In this document: positions 34,021 to 41,685 of the stretch, piece by piece | How positions within the stretch are numbered: position 1 is the first letter of the stretch | How the letters are laid out: each line of letters opens with the position of its first letter | Origin: Thiohalocapsa sp. | Lineage (GTDB): Bacteria; Pseudomonadota; Gammaproteobacteria; Chromatiales; Chromatiaceae | Assembly: GCA_028277725.1 (NCBI GenBank) | Contig: JANQFX010000120.1 | Span: 62,001 to 126,000 of the forward strand | Length of the DNA stretch: 64,000 nucleotides | Direction: 5' to 3' | Position numbers and translations under genes: made by a program | The notes under the pieces: model-generated | Seen by the model: the letters and a program-made list of their open reading frames with translations, nothing else | Database searches by the model: none | Told to the model about the DNA's origin: nothing

Positions 34021-35295
34021 ATGACAACTCAAGCCCAACGCATTACCAAGGCTCGCGCGAACCTGGTGCTGGATCAGCCATTCTTCGGTGCATTGGCCCT
34101 GCGCCTACAAATCGAAGAGCGCAGCGGCCTCGGCGGCTGCGCGGTTGATGGAAAGCACTTCTTCTATGACCCGGGCGCAGTGGAGGAGCTCCAGATCGAC
34201 GAGATCAAGACGACCATCGCAGAGGGCGTGATGCACTGCGCCCTTGGCCATCCGTTCCGTCGCGGGGCACGAGATAAGCGCATTTGGAACGATGCCGGCG
34301 ACCATGTCGTCCGCCTGGCGCTGCGGGACGCTGGCATGGCCATCCCAAAGGACTGGCCCATCGATCCGAGGTTCGCCGGCCGAGCTACAGAGCAAGTCTA
34401 TGCACGACTGTACGAGGAAGCGCTCCAGAATGACCAGTGCCAGGGCGGTGAAGGTAAGGATGGGGAAGAAGGAGAGGAAGGGGAGGGCAGAAACAACAGC
34501 CCCCAGCACACCGGCGGCGCTGGTGTCATGGACCCCCCGCCAACCGATTCCAGTGAGCGCAGACCTTCCGAGCAAGAGCTGCGCGACATGGAACAAGACT
34601 GGCAGGAGGCCATGGAGCAGGCCGCCTTCGCTGCGCAGCAGATGGGCAACGCTCCTGGCAGCGCGATCGAGAGGATCCGCGATGCGCGTCAGCCCAAAGC
34701 CCCGTGGCAGGAGTTGCTCCGCAACTGGCTCACTCAGATGGCGCAGACGGATTACACCTGGTCACGCCCCGATCGCCGGTTCTTGGCGCAGCATTTGATC
34801 CTGCCAGACCTTCAGTCCGACGGCTGCCCGCCGTTGGTCGTGGCCTTCGACACCAGCGCCAGTGTGAGCCCCAAGATCCTCGCCGACTTCTGCGCAGAGC
34901 TGAACCAGCTACTCGGGGAGTTGCGCCCAGAGCGGGTCTATCTCATGCACGTCGACGCGAGCGTTCAGCATGTCGAAGAGTTGACGGCGGACGATCTGCC
35001 TTTTGAGCTCGAAGCCAAAGGCCGCGGCGGCACTTGGTTCGACCCGGCGTTTGAATGGGTGGCTGAGCACGAAGACGAGATTGGACGCATCGGTGGCTTG
35101 ATCTACTTCACCGACATGTACGCAGAGAAAGTCAGAGTGGAAAACGAACCGGATTACCCAGTTTTGTGGTGCGACTATGGAGAGTCCATATTCCAGAACA
35201 TGGGCGGTTTCTACTCGCAGCGATTCGGCGAACGAGTGTACCTGCTTGACGCGCCGGAAGTGGCCCCAGGCTACGAAATCCAGGAATCCAACTAG
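34021..35295 (+). CDS. VWA-domain protein with degenerate metallopeptidase-like N-domain (DUF2201-like)
   Basis: 424 aa. N-terminal domain (about 10-135) resembles the putative metallopeptidase part of DUF2201, but the HExxH position reads EGVMH (68-72), so the zinc site is probably lost. An acidic low-complexity linker (about 140-200) follows. The C-terminal VWA domain has the MIDAS DTSAS at 277-281, and GGTWFDPAF later. VWA proteins of this type pair with MoxR ATPases, the ATPase driving conformational work through the MIDAS. Third gene of the cassette. Confidence 0.85.
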   Translation: MTTQAQRITKARANLVLDQPFFGALALRLQIEERSGLGGCAVDGKHFFYDPGAVEELQIDEIKTTIAEGVMHCALGHPFRRGARDKRIWNDAGDHVVRLALRDAGMAIPKDWPIDPRFAGRATEQVYARLYEEALQNDQCQGGEGKDGEEGEEGEGRNNSPQHTGGAGVMDPPPTDSSERRPSEQELRDMEQDWQEAMEQAAFAAQQMGNAPGSAIERIRDARQPKAPWQELLRNWLTQMAQTDYTWSRPDRRFLAQHLILPDLQSDGCPPLVVAFDTSASVSPKILADFCAELNQLLGELRPERVYLMHVDASVQHVEELTADDLPFELEAKGRGGTWFDPAFEWVAEHEDEIGRIGGLIYFTDMYAEKVRVENEPDYPVLWCDYGESIFQNMGGFYSQRFGERVYLLDAPEVAPGYEIQESN

Positions 35296-35312
35296 CAAGC
35301 GGAGAAAGCGAT

Positions 35313-35717
35313 TTGAAGACAAGCTGTTTCAAGCACTACGCCGGCCCCGGCCGAATCAGCATAGCCCGGTATGCGCCTCGCGGTACGCCCGCCGGATATC
35401 GGCAGTTCAAGGCCATGGCGCCCTACAAGCACATGCTGAAGATGTCGATCGGCCCTTATCGGTCTATCTACTTCGGTGAGATTCTGAAGAAGTTGGACCC
35501 ACAAAAGACCTGGGATCATCTGCACGAACTGGCCGGCAATGCGGAACCGGTACTGCTCTGCTGGGAAACGCTGCAGACGCCGGATGACTGGTGCCATCGC
35601 CGCATGGCTGCGGACTGGTTTGCTCATCACCTAGGAGTGGAGGTTCCGGAGTTGATCGTCGAACGGTCAGGCGGCACCGCAAACAGCCACACCCAACAGA
35701 TACGCCTGGACCTCTAA
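35313..35717 (+). CDS. DUF488-like protein
   Basis: 134 aa from TTG 35313, with GCGGAG 9-12 nt upstream. YRQFKAMAPYKHMLKMSIGP, ILKKLDP, VLLCWETLQTPDDWCHRRMA and WFAHHLGVEVPEL follow the DUF488 pattern, including the CHR motif in the fold's C-terminal part. DUF488 proteins have unknown biochemical roles. Last gene before a terminator, so it may belong functionally to the MoxR/VWA unit. Confidence 0.75.
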   Translation: MKTSCFKHYAGPGRISIARYAPRGTPAGYRQFKAMAPYKHMLKMSIGPYRSIYFGEILKKLDPQKTWDHLHELAGNAEPVLLCWETLQTPDDWCHRRMAADWFAHHLGVEVPELIVERSGGTANSHTQQIRLDL

Positions 35718-35760
35718 CGGCCTCTTACAGCTGACCACGTTCAGACTCTACCAACTACCA

Positions 35761-35781
35761 AGCCGGCTCTGCCGGCTTTTT
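35761..35781 (+). terminator. Rho-independent terminator after the MoxR/VWA unit
   Basis: A 7-bp stem AGCCGGC/GCCGGCT, loop TCT, followed by TTTT. It ends the first transcription unit of the cargo block, 44 bp after the DUF488-like stop. Confidence 0.75.
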
Positions 35782-35821
35782 CATGCCCGTCTCACACGGG
35801 CAGCAGCAACGGAAAGCAACC

Positions 35822-35998
35822 ATGACGACACCGCAAACAAACCCACCCGTGCAGATAAGAGCGCTTCCGACATGCACCTATCAAGGCAAGCACTACCGGA
35901 TCGAATGGCGTGGTCGTACTCGATACGGAGAGCGCTGCAAGCTGAGTCCCATCGGTGGCGGCAAGACGTTTTGGGTCAACGCCGCGAAGGTGGCTTGA
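35822..35998 (+). CDS. Small hypothetical protein
   Basis: 58 aa from ATG 35822 (GGAAAG upstream). Basic, beta-like: TYQGKHYRIEWRGRTRYGER then LSPIGGGKTFWVNAAKV. Looks like a small SH3-like or nucleic-acid-binding fold, though no family is recognised. Confidence 0.55.
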   Translation: MTTPQTNPPVQIRALPTCTYQGKHYRIEWRGRTRYGERCKLSPIGGGKTFWVNAAKVA

Positions 35999-36046
35999 TC
36001 AAACTACAGAGTGCCGAGCGCCGACCCGGCAAGAGAGAGACACTTA

Positions 36047-36250
36047 ATGGCAAAGCGATACAAGATCAAGGCCAGCACCACAGCAGAGCTTACGGCTTTC
36101 CTGCAAGCAATCGAATGGGTGAACGACAGCGCGATCACAATCATCGAAGAGAACAATAAGACGAAGGAGGCATTGATCGACGATGCAGATGACGACGGAG
36201 CGGATGAAGTGATCTCTGTAAACCCGGAGAGCGAGCCATGCGAATGCTAA
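36047..36250 (+). CDS. Small hypothetical protein
   Basis: 67 aa from ATG 36047 (AGAGAGA upstream). Basic N-terminus (MAKRYKIKASTTAELTAFL) and acidic C-terminus (DDADDDGADE). Overlaps the next gene by 13 bp. Unknown function. Confidence 0.55.
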   Translation: MAKRYKIKASTTAELTAFLQAIEWVNDSAITIIEENNKTKEALIDDADDDGADEVISVNPESEPCEC

Positions 36251-36447
36251 TGCAGACCTTCACGGTAGCTATCCATTGCGACGTGCCAGACGACCCGGAA
36301 ACGGACATCCAGGACGAGACGCTGAGCCACCTGAATATGCAGCGCGTGCTCGAAGACGGCGCGCAACAGGCGTTGCACGAAGCGCTGGCGAACGTGCCCA
36401 AAGCCCAGAAACTCAACTGGCAAGTGACCGCATATTTGGCTGACTGA
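36238..36447 (+). CDS. Small hypothetical protein
   Basis: 69 aa, start overlapping the previous stop region. FTVAIHCDVPDDPETD strand region, then a helix (NMQRVLEDGAQQALHEALAN). Ends just before a terminator. Unknown function. Confidence 0.55.
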   Translation: MRMLMQTFTVAIHCDVPDDPETDIQDETLSHLNMQRVLEDGAQQALHEALANVPKAQKLNWQVTAYLAD

Positions 36448-36475
36448 GCGATCGAGCACAGACCTAACTATCAAT

Positions 36476-36497
36476 CCCGGCCTCGCGCCGGGCTTTT
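36476..36497 (+). terminator. Rho-independent terminator
   Basis: Stem CCCGGC/GCCGGG with loop CTCGC, followed by CTTTTC. Weaker than the others because of the short stem and interrupted T-run. Confidence 0.6.
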
Positions 36498-36527
36498 CAT
36501 TCCCTCGTCCTGGAGACCGAAAACGAC

Positions 36528-36707
36528 ATGAAAGCCACAATCGAACTAAACGATGCAGGAAAATATGTCGATGTGACCCTGAGTTTTGAGCCAACAATCA
36601 ATGTTAACGAGCCGCCACCAACTCCGGCCGCAGCATACGCACTGGCGTTCATCGGCTTCTTAAAGAAAGAGCTCGAACTAGAGGTGGACACTGATGAAGA
36701 TTCTTGA
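36528..36707 (+). CDS. Small hypothetical protein
   Basis: 59 aa from ATG 36528 with GGAG upstream. MKATIELNDAGKYVDVTLSF, Pro-rich middle (NEPPPTPAAA), then a helix (AYALAFIGFLKKELEL). Overlaps the next gene by 14 bp. Unknown function. Confidence 0.5.
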   Translation: MKATIELNDAGKYVDVTLSFEPTINVNEPPPTPAAAYALAFIGFLKKELELEVDTDEDS

Positions 36708-36909
36708 CGCGCTCTATGATCCACTGGCTAAGGTATTGCTGATTCTGGCCGCTCTTAGTCTGCTGTTCATTCTGCTCTCGTCACTGGCCTGGATCTTCGA
36801 CAACCACCGACCTCGGAATAGCTTCCGAACTCTGCGACGTTTGGCCGCTGCCGAAGCCGCCGCAGTAGCCCGTCACCGTGCAAACCGCAGAAGTGATGAG
36901 CATGCTTGA
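36694..36909 (+). CDS. Small single-pass membrane protein
   Basis: 71 aa. One hydrophobic segment (VLLILAALSLLFILLSSLAWIF, about 14-35) followed by a basic cytoplasmic tail (RTLRRLAAAEAAAVARHRAN). Overlaps genes on both sides. Unknown function. Confidence 0.6.
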   Translation: MKILDALYDPLAKVLLILAALSLLFILLSSLAWIFDNHRPRNSFRTLRRLAAAEAAAVARHRANRRSDEHA

Positions 36910-37606
36910 CCAAACCAGCAAGAAGCTCGCCGTCAGTATCGACCGGCTGTCCAACGACCACGGCGCGGGATACCACGAGCCCAGCATGTGGATTCGCTGG
37001 CTCTGCGAGGACGTTCTCGCCGGCCTTGGTCGCAGGCTCAAGCAGCCCTGGAGCGACGCCCAACGCCAACGGCTGTTTGACCTGTCCGGGTTGTATGGCG
37101 AGGCCGCGCGCGCCGATCCCTGGGCCGATATCCTGGGACCGGTCTACATGGACGTAGCCAGTCGGTGGAAACGGTCGGGCATGGGGCAGTTCTTCACGCC
37201 CTGGCCTGTAGCGCAGTGCATGGCAAAGCTGACCATCAATCCTGCGCATCTGCTGAGCCAACCGGGGTATGTCCGCATTGGCGAACCGGCGTGCGGGTCA
37301 GGCGTCATGCTGCTTGCCGTCTGCGCCGAGGTTGCCGAGCAAGTTGGTTCCGACGGCATCGCCAAGCTCAGCCTCGACGCCACCGATCGGGATCAGCTCT
37401 GTGCGTTGATGTGCGCAACACAGGTCGCCGCCAACGCACTGCTGCACGCTGCTCCGGGACACGTCGAGGTCTGGTGCGCCAACAGTCTGGCGCCCGCCGA
37501 CGCACAGGAGGACGCCGAGCTGGTGTGGGGCTATCACACAACGCCAGATGCCAGACCGGCGCAAGAGCCTAGGCAGCTCGTCCTTCCGCTCGATACCGCG
37601 GCCTAG
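36896..37606 (+). CDS. N-6 DNA methylase-like protein lacking the catalytic NPPY motif
   Basis: 236 aa from ATG 36896 (GTG 36878 or ATG 36902 also possible). QFFTPWPVAQCMAKLTI and IGEPACGSGVMLLAV are the HsdM-type motif X and SAM-binding motif I, and TDRDQLCALMC is the acidic ribose-binding strand. Motif IV (NPPY/F) should follow but the sequence reads WCANSLAPADAQEDAELVWG. It probably binds SAM but cannot methylate adenine by the usual chemistry. Such phage proteins may be antirestriction decoys; this is inference. Confidence 0.75.
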   Translation: MSMLDQTSKKLAVSIDRLSNDHGAGYHEPSMWIRWLCEDVLAGLGRRLKQPWSDAQRQRLFDLSGLYGEAARADPWADILGPVYMDVASRWKRSGMGQFFTPWPVAQCMAKLTINPAHLLSQPGYVRIGEPACGSGVMLLAVCAEVAEQVGSDGIAKLSLDATDRDQLCALMCATQVAANALLHAAPGHVEVWCANSLAPADAQEDAELVWGYHTTPDARPAQEPRQLVLPLDTAA

Positions 37607-37689
37607 CCGCACACCCAACACCCAACACCGGCGCCCGATGTCGGCCCATCACCGGCCGGCTCAGGGTTCGTCATGTCTGGAGAACAACT

Positions 37690-38217
37690 ATGTCCAACAA
37701 GTTCCTGATCGCCGATCGAGTCCGAGTGCTGCACAAACACCTCGTAACCGTGCTGGACACCAACATCCTGGATTTCGCCGACCACGCTGCCGACGAGGCG
37801 GGCCGAGCGCACAACCTGGACCAAACCCGCGCGCCGACGACGCAAGACAAGCTCCACACGATCACCGGTCTGCTGCGGATCGCAGTACATCGGCTGGAAT
37901 CGCTCCGCGAAGAACTGGGCGTACCTGTCGAGGCGGAGCCTGAAGTGGACCGCCAAAGCAAGGCTTGGACGATCCAACCCAACAGCGCCGTCGGCTTGCA
38001 ATGCCTGCCGGCCAAAGACCAGGCGCCCGACAGTGACGGTGACGGTGACGGTGACGGCGACGGTGATGATTCTGACTTCAGAACCTACGACCGCCAGCGC
38101 AACCTGTCCGCCGCCTCCGTCTACAAGGGCGCGCGCAGTGGATTAGTCATGTCCGACGATCTGGTCGGGGTCGTTCCCGACGCCGAATTGAAGGCGGCTT
38201 GGGAGGCAAAACGATGA
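37690..38217 (+). CDS. Hypothetical protein with Asp-Gly repeat
   Basis: 175 aa from ATG 37690 (CTGGAG upstream). Helical N-terminal half (RVLHKHLVTVLDTNILDFA, LLRIAVHRLESLREEL), a DG repeat at about 116-125, then a soluble tail. Ends in an ATGA overlap with the next gene. Unknown function. Confidence 0.6.
   Translation: MSNKFLIADRVRVLHKHLVTVLDTNILDFADHAADEAGRAHNLDQTRAPTTQDKLHTITGLLRIAVHRLESLREELGVPVEAEPEVDRQSKAWTIQPNSAVGLQCLPAKDQAPDSDGDGDGDGDGDDSDFRTYDRQRNLSAASVYKGARSGLVMSDDLVGVVPDAELKAAWEAKR
38035..38064 (+). repeat. Five tandem GACGGY hexamers
   Basis: The units run 38035-38040, 41-46, 47-52, 53-58 (ending C) and 59-64, encoding Asp-Gly repeats. Copy-number change would keep the frame, so only linker length would vary. 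Confidence 0.85.
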
Positions 38218-38507
38218 GTAGTAACGAGCAACGACCAAATGAAGTCAGAAAGCAACGAGAACACAGATGGCGTAGGGTGTTCTTGACGTCTGCTGCCGTC
38301 GTGATTGGCGCAAGCCTGCTTCAAAAATGCATGGACAACACTCGGGTTGGGTTTGACGACACTGACGACTGGGTTAACCGCACGCGCAGTGGAATGGTCA
38401 TTCGGATCGATCATGGCACAGGGTGCCAATACCTACAGCCGTTCTTTGGCGGGCTAACGCCTCGACTGGACAGCAACGGACAACCCATGTGCAAGAGCAA
38501 GCAATAA
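38214..38507 (+). CDS. DUF6440-like small membrane-associated protein
   Basis: 97 aa from ATG 38214, in ATGA overlap with the previous stop and GGGAGG 6-8 nt upstream. Basic N-terminus, a short hydrophobic segment (VFLTSAAVVIGASLL), then VIRIDHGTGCQYLQPFFGGL and TPRLDSNGQPMC, which match the short beta domain of DUF6440. Unknown function. Confidence 0.65.
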   Translation: MSSNEQRPNEVRKQREHRWRRVFLTSAAVVIGASLLQKCMDNTRVGFDDTDDWVNRTRSGMVIRIDHGTGCQYLQPFFGGLTPRLDSNGQPMCKSKQ

Positions 38508-38526
38508 TCCACGCCAGGAGAAGCCA

Positions 38527-38826
38527 ATGGTAATCAAAAAACGAGGCCCGGAGTCGATGAAAGCCATCGAGTTGGGGCCCTTGCTGGCCTTTGTCGGCTG
38601 GTCCAAAGACAAAAACGATCGGTTATGGGGTCACACTGAGAACGACGCTCAATGCGGGATGCTGGTAACTCGACACTTGATCAGCATCCACACGGTGAGC
38701 GCAAAAAGTAAAGCCGGCGAGTACCTTGGCAGGTATTGGCAAGCATACATCGGCCCGCTTTATATCAGCTGGTCTTTCAAATGGCGCGCATGGTGGCGGC
38801 TGTACATCAAACCCAGATTGCCGTAA
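38527..38826 (+). CDS. Small hypothetical protein
   Basis: 99 aa, beginning MVIKKRGPESMKAIELGPLL; ATG 38557 is another possible start. Trp/Tyr-rich C-terminal half (WQAYIGPLYISWSFKWRAWW). Ends before a terminator. Unknown function. Confidence 0.55.
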   Translation: MVIKKRGPESMKAIELGPLLAFVGWSKDKNDRLWGHTENDAQCGMLVTRHLISIHTVSAKSKAGEYLGRYWQAYIGPLYISWSFKWRAWWRLYIKPRLP

Positions 38827-38845
38827 CTAAAGACAGCCCAACGAC

Positions 38846-38869
38846 AGCCCGGCACCCGCCGGGCTTTTT
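38846..38869 (+). terminator. Rho-independent terminator
   Basis: Perfect 8-bp stem AGCCCGGC/GCCGGGCT, loop ACCC, then TTTT. It separates two groups of cargo genes and lies 16 bp before the next start. Confidence 0.8.
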
Positions 38870-38884
38870 CGTTCCGGAGAAAAA

Positions 38885-39310
38885 ATGAAAAGCTACACGT
38901 TTGACATGCGAGCATCGGTCACTATAGACGAAGACACCGAACATGAAGCCCGAGCCACACTTAAGGCCGCATGTGAATATCAACAGAACGAGGATATCTA
39001 TTTCGGCGCCATGAGCGAGGTTATGGTTTCGCTTTCCGCGTCCGACTCCGAAAAGGCATTGTTACGTGAGGTCTACAACAGCGACGGAACAATCAAAAAA
39101 TACAGCGACGGGGGCGTGCAAATTGATTGCTCTGAACTCGCTGAGGACCTTCGCCGTCGCTTATCGACGATCATCGGCGGCGCGCTAAGTGGCTCAAACC
39201 CTGAATATCGAAACAAGGTCGACTATGTGCGCTGGGGTGCCGTGGAGCGCGATATGCACAAGGCCATTGATGACTCAATCAAGGCAAACAAGGAAAGCAA
39301 CAATGACTGA
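38885..39310 (+). CDS. Hypothetical protein
   Basis: 141 aa from ATG 38885 (CCGGAG upstream). MKSYTFDMRASVTIDEDTEH, a helical centre (ELAEDLRRRLSTIIGGAL) and charged C-terminus. Overlaps the methyltransferase-like gene by 8 bp. Unknown function. Confidence 0.6.
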   Translation: MKSYTFDMRASVTIDEDTEHEARATLKAACEYQQNEDIYFGAMSEVMVSLSASDSEKALLREVYNSDGTIKKYSDGGVQIDCSELAEDLRRRLSTIIGGALSGSNPEYRNKVDYVRWGAVERDMHKAIDDSIKANKESNND

Positions 39311-40259
39311 CAATTCCGTATCCGCATTCGCTTATTTCGCGAAAGACAACGACTCACCAATGGCACTGAACGCCAGCATGCTCACCATGGCGATAAGTCC
39401 CGAGCGATACCAACCGACGGCGGATGATCTGGAAACGCCATTTCCAGAATCAGGACTACAGAGGCCGCCCATCTACGACCAGGCCGTTGGCAATCTGCGG
39501 TACGAACGATGCACCGTCAACCAACCGCTGTTGTGGGGCTACTTCACCGGTCCGCAGCCTTCGCCATCCTACTGTTGGCGCATGATGCGCGACGACACTG
39601 TGTGGATGGCATACAGCCCGATTGAGCTGGAAAGCCTATCGCCCAGCCTGTGGGCTGCACGTGGCAAGGTACTGATCCTCGGCGCCGGTATGGGCGCTTT
39701 GGCCTATAGTGTCCGCCAGAAACCCGACGTTGAGTCCGTCACGGTCGTAGACAACGACTCCAATGTGATTAACTGTCTGACCGCCTCCGGCGCTCTGAAC
39801 GGCTGCGACGTGATCTGTGCAGACGCGCTCAAGCTGCATGCAGACCCTGGCACGTTCGATGTCGTGCTGGTCGACATCTGGCCGGACTTCGGGTCTGAAC
39901 GGATGGCATACGATCTGCAAATGATCCACACCAACCTCGGCAGTCAATCCGGCCCTGACGTCTATGTGCCCTGGGGCGTCGAGCATTCGTTCACCAAATG
40001 GCTGATCTCCCATACGAATCGTCACGACGACCCTGGCGAGGCATTTCGTGGCCTGCTCAGACAGCACGGCGATGAGCTTTGGCGCACCTACACGCGCCAC
40101 ATGGGAAACGTGCCCCTGTTCGATCCGAGCGAGCACTGCATGCAAACCACGGGTAAGCCGTGGGTGCACTGGTGTATCAAAGCCGTGATGCGAGGATTCG
40201 AGCAAGAAGGTTGGCTCAAAGCGTGGGCTACTCTGAAATCACTTCAGGAGGTAATCTGA
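39303..40259 (+). CDS. Class I SAM-dependent methyltransferase-like protein (spermidine synthase-like fold)
   Basis: 318 aa from ATG 39303. Rossmann motif VLILGAGMGALAYSV, the ribose-binding VTVVDNDSNVINCL, then VICADALKLH and FDVVLVDIWPDFG, as in spermidine synthase-type methyltransferase folds. The N-terminal 120 and C-terminal 90 residues are unassigned, so the substrate is open. It is coupled to the next gene by TGATG. With the modification gene at 29.2 kb and the methylase-like protein at 36.9 kb, three SAM-fold proteins occur in this prophage. Confidence 0.75.
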   Translation: MTDNSVSAFAYFAKDNDSPMALNASMLTMAISPERYQPTADDLETPFPESGLQRPPIYDQAVGNLRYERCTVNQPLLWGYFTGPQPSPSYCWRMMRDDTVWMAYSPIELESLSPSLWAARGKVLILGAGMGALAYSVRQKPDVESVTVVDNDSNVINCLTASGALNGCDVICADALKLHADPGTFDVVLVDIWPDFGSERMAYDLQMIHTNLGSQSGPDVYVPWGVEHSFTKWLISHTNRHDDPGEAFRGLLRQHGDELWRTYTRHMGNVPLFDPSEHCMQTTGKPWVHWCIKAVMRGFEQEGWLKAWATLKSLQEVI

Positions 40260-40561
40260 TGGCTGTTTTGCACTTCCTCGACATCAAGCGCCGCGGGAAA
40301 TGGTCGCGAGAGTGGTTTGCGCGAAAAGGTGATCGACAGGATCGGATCGAGAATCTGATCATCAACGGTGAAATCGTCTATCTCGATGGAACGCACACCC
40401 GAACCAGAAAGGGTTGCACATTCGAACTGTGCGAAGCGACGGTGGTGCCTGGCGAAGTCGAGTACCAGCAGTCGTTGAAAAGCGATCTCGCACACCTGCT
40501 CAACGAGTGGACGGACCCCAACGACGGCGCGACGGCTGGTCGCTGCATTGCGGTCGGATAG
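40259..40561 (+). CDS. Small hypothetical protein
   Basis: 100 aa from ATG 40259, in a TGATG junction with a perfect AGGAGG ribosome site. MAVLHFLDIKRRGKWSREWF, beta-rich middle (INGEIVYLDGTHTRTRKG), helical end. Unknown function. Confidence 0.65.
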   Translation: MAVLHFLDIKRRGKWSREWFARKGDRQDRIENLIINGEIVYLDGTHTRTRKGCTFELCEATVVPGEVEYQQSLKSDLAHLLNEWTDPNDGATAGRCIAVG

Positions 40562-40629
40562 GCTACAATGCCTTTTTTGATGCGAGGTCGGCCGAATCAT
40601 TAAGCGACCAACAAAGAGGAACGCCACAG

Positions 40630-40920
40630 GTGAACAAAAACAACGACACGCAAGCGACACGTCCGTTCGACGAGCTTGTTGAAAAAGTGGCGGCGGCGAT
40701 CGATGACACGCTTGAGCCAGCTGAAGCGGCGGTGCAGGTGAGGGCGGTCTTCAAGCGCTGCGGGATCACCTTTGATGAAGATTCATGGCTTTGGCTTACT
40801 CTGCTATGTCGCAAATGGCATGACAAGACTCCGGACATTCGTGCACAGGCGGAAGGGATTGTGCGGGCTGTCTTGTCTAATGTTGAGCGCCCTTTAGGCG
40901 CAGGAGAGCGTAATGGATAG
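40630..40920 (+). CDS. Small helical phage protein
   Basis: 96 aa from GTG 40630 with GAGG 10 nt upstream. Helical, acidic: FDELVEKVAAAIDDTLEPAE, VFKRCGITFDEDSWLW. Overlaps the next gene by 8 bp. Unknown function. Confidence 0.6.
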   Translation: MNKNNDTQATRPFDELVEKVAAAIDDTLEPAEAAVQVRAVFKRCGITFDEDSWLWLTLLCRKWHDKTPDIRAQAEGIVRAVLSNVERPLGAGERNG

Positions 40921-41173
40921 AAAGAACGTCTACGCGTCAATTGACAGAGAGCGGTACTATCAAGATCTCAAGTGGGGGACTATTGACGATCACCCTCACG
41001 AGGTTGGCGCCTGGATCACGCTGATGCGAAAGCTGCTGAACGACGCTGAGGAGGCGTGGGCCTCGCGAAACAGCGACCAACCCGCATTGGCAGAGATAAG
41101 GAAAGTTATTGCCGTCGGTGTGGCTTGCGGCGAACAACACGGGCTGCCAGGTAGGAGCCCTCACAACCTGTAA
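40913..41173 (+). CDS. Conserved phage protein of the MDRKNVYASIDRERYYQDLKW type
   Basis: 86 aa. The pattern DRERYYQDLKWG ... VGAWITLMRKLLNDAEEAW ... LAEIRKVIAVGVACGEQHG is a frequently seen small phage family of unknown function. ATG start overlaps the previous gene. Confidence 0.7.
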   Translation: MDRKNVYASIDRERYYQDLKWGTIDDHPHEVGAWITLMRKLLNDAEEAWASRNSDQPALAEIRKVIAVGVACGEQHGLPGRSPHNL

Positions 41174-41306
41174 GCGAACGGATGCGGGGTTGCGCCTCGT
41201 GAAAGCAAGGCCGGCCGCCTGCCCGAGCTGCGGCCTATGGATCAATGCTCACCGCTCGCGGGCAAGCGGTCGGGCCGTTGCAGGGTTATGCAAAAAGGTA
41301 AGCCTA

Positions 41307-41471
41307 ATGAATGTCATTGAACTAATCGAGCGGCTGCAAAACGCCGTTACCCATGGGCAGGACCCGAAAGCCGAGGTGCAAGCATGGGACCCGGACATGG
41401 AGGACTGGCAGCCAATAACCGTACTATCTCTCGACAAGAGGAGAGTCCGCATTTATACGGATGAGCCATAA
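41307..41471 (+). CDS. Small hypothetical protein
   Basis: 54 aa from ATG 41307 (AAAAGGT upstream): MNVIELIERLQNAVTHGQDP then a strand-rich end (ITVLSLDKRRVRIYT). The frame is also open from GTG 41199; that longer form would add a CPSC-containing segment (ACPSCGLWINAHRS). Confidence 0.55.
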   Translation: MNVIELIERLQNAVTHGQDPKAEVQAWDPDMEDWQPITVLSLDKRRVRIYTDEP

Positions 41472-41510
41472 CGTGCGCAGAGCCGACCGAAGCGCTGGCA
41501 GGAGCTAGAA

Positions 41511-41612
41511 ATGAAAGACGACGGTCAGTGCGCTGAGGTCGGCGCTGCTGCGCGGGTTGTCTTTGCTGAGCATGGCGGTTGGCAGCGGGTGCTGACGACC
41601 GGCCTTAAATAG
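41511..41612 (+). CDS. 33-aa ORF inside an inverted repeat
   Basis: ATG 41511 has AGGAGC 7 nt upstream and a 33-codon frame. It lies in the left arm and loop of the 41555-41648 inverted repeat. It could be a leader peptide or chance. Confidence 0.3.
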   Translation: MKDDGQCAEVGAAARVVFAEHGGWQRVLTTGLK

Positions 41613-41648
41613 ACCTAGGTCTGGCCGTCGTGCTCAGCAAAGACAACC
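41555..41648 (+). repeat. Perfect 18-bp inverted repeat with nested palindrome
   Basis: GGTTGTCTTTGCTGAGCA (41555-41572) and its exact complement (41631-41648) flank a 58-nt loop. The loop holds AGACCTAGGTCT, a perfect 12-bp palindrome, itself flanked by complementary GGCC-containing segments. A hairpin TCAGGGCG/CGCCCTGA follows at 41656-41675. This looks like a structured RNA or cruciform. Confidence 0.8.
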
Positions 41649-41685
41649 ATGATTATCAGGGCGTCCCCGCCCTGAGAAGTCGATA

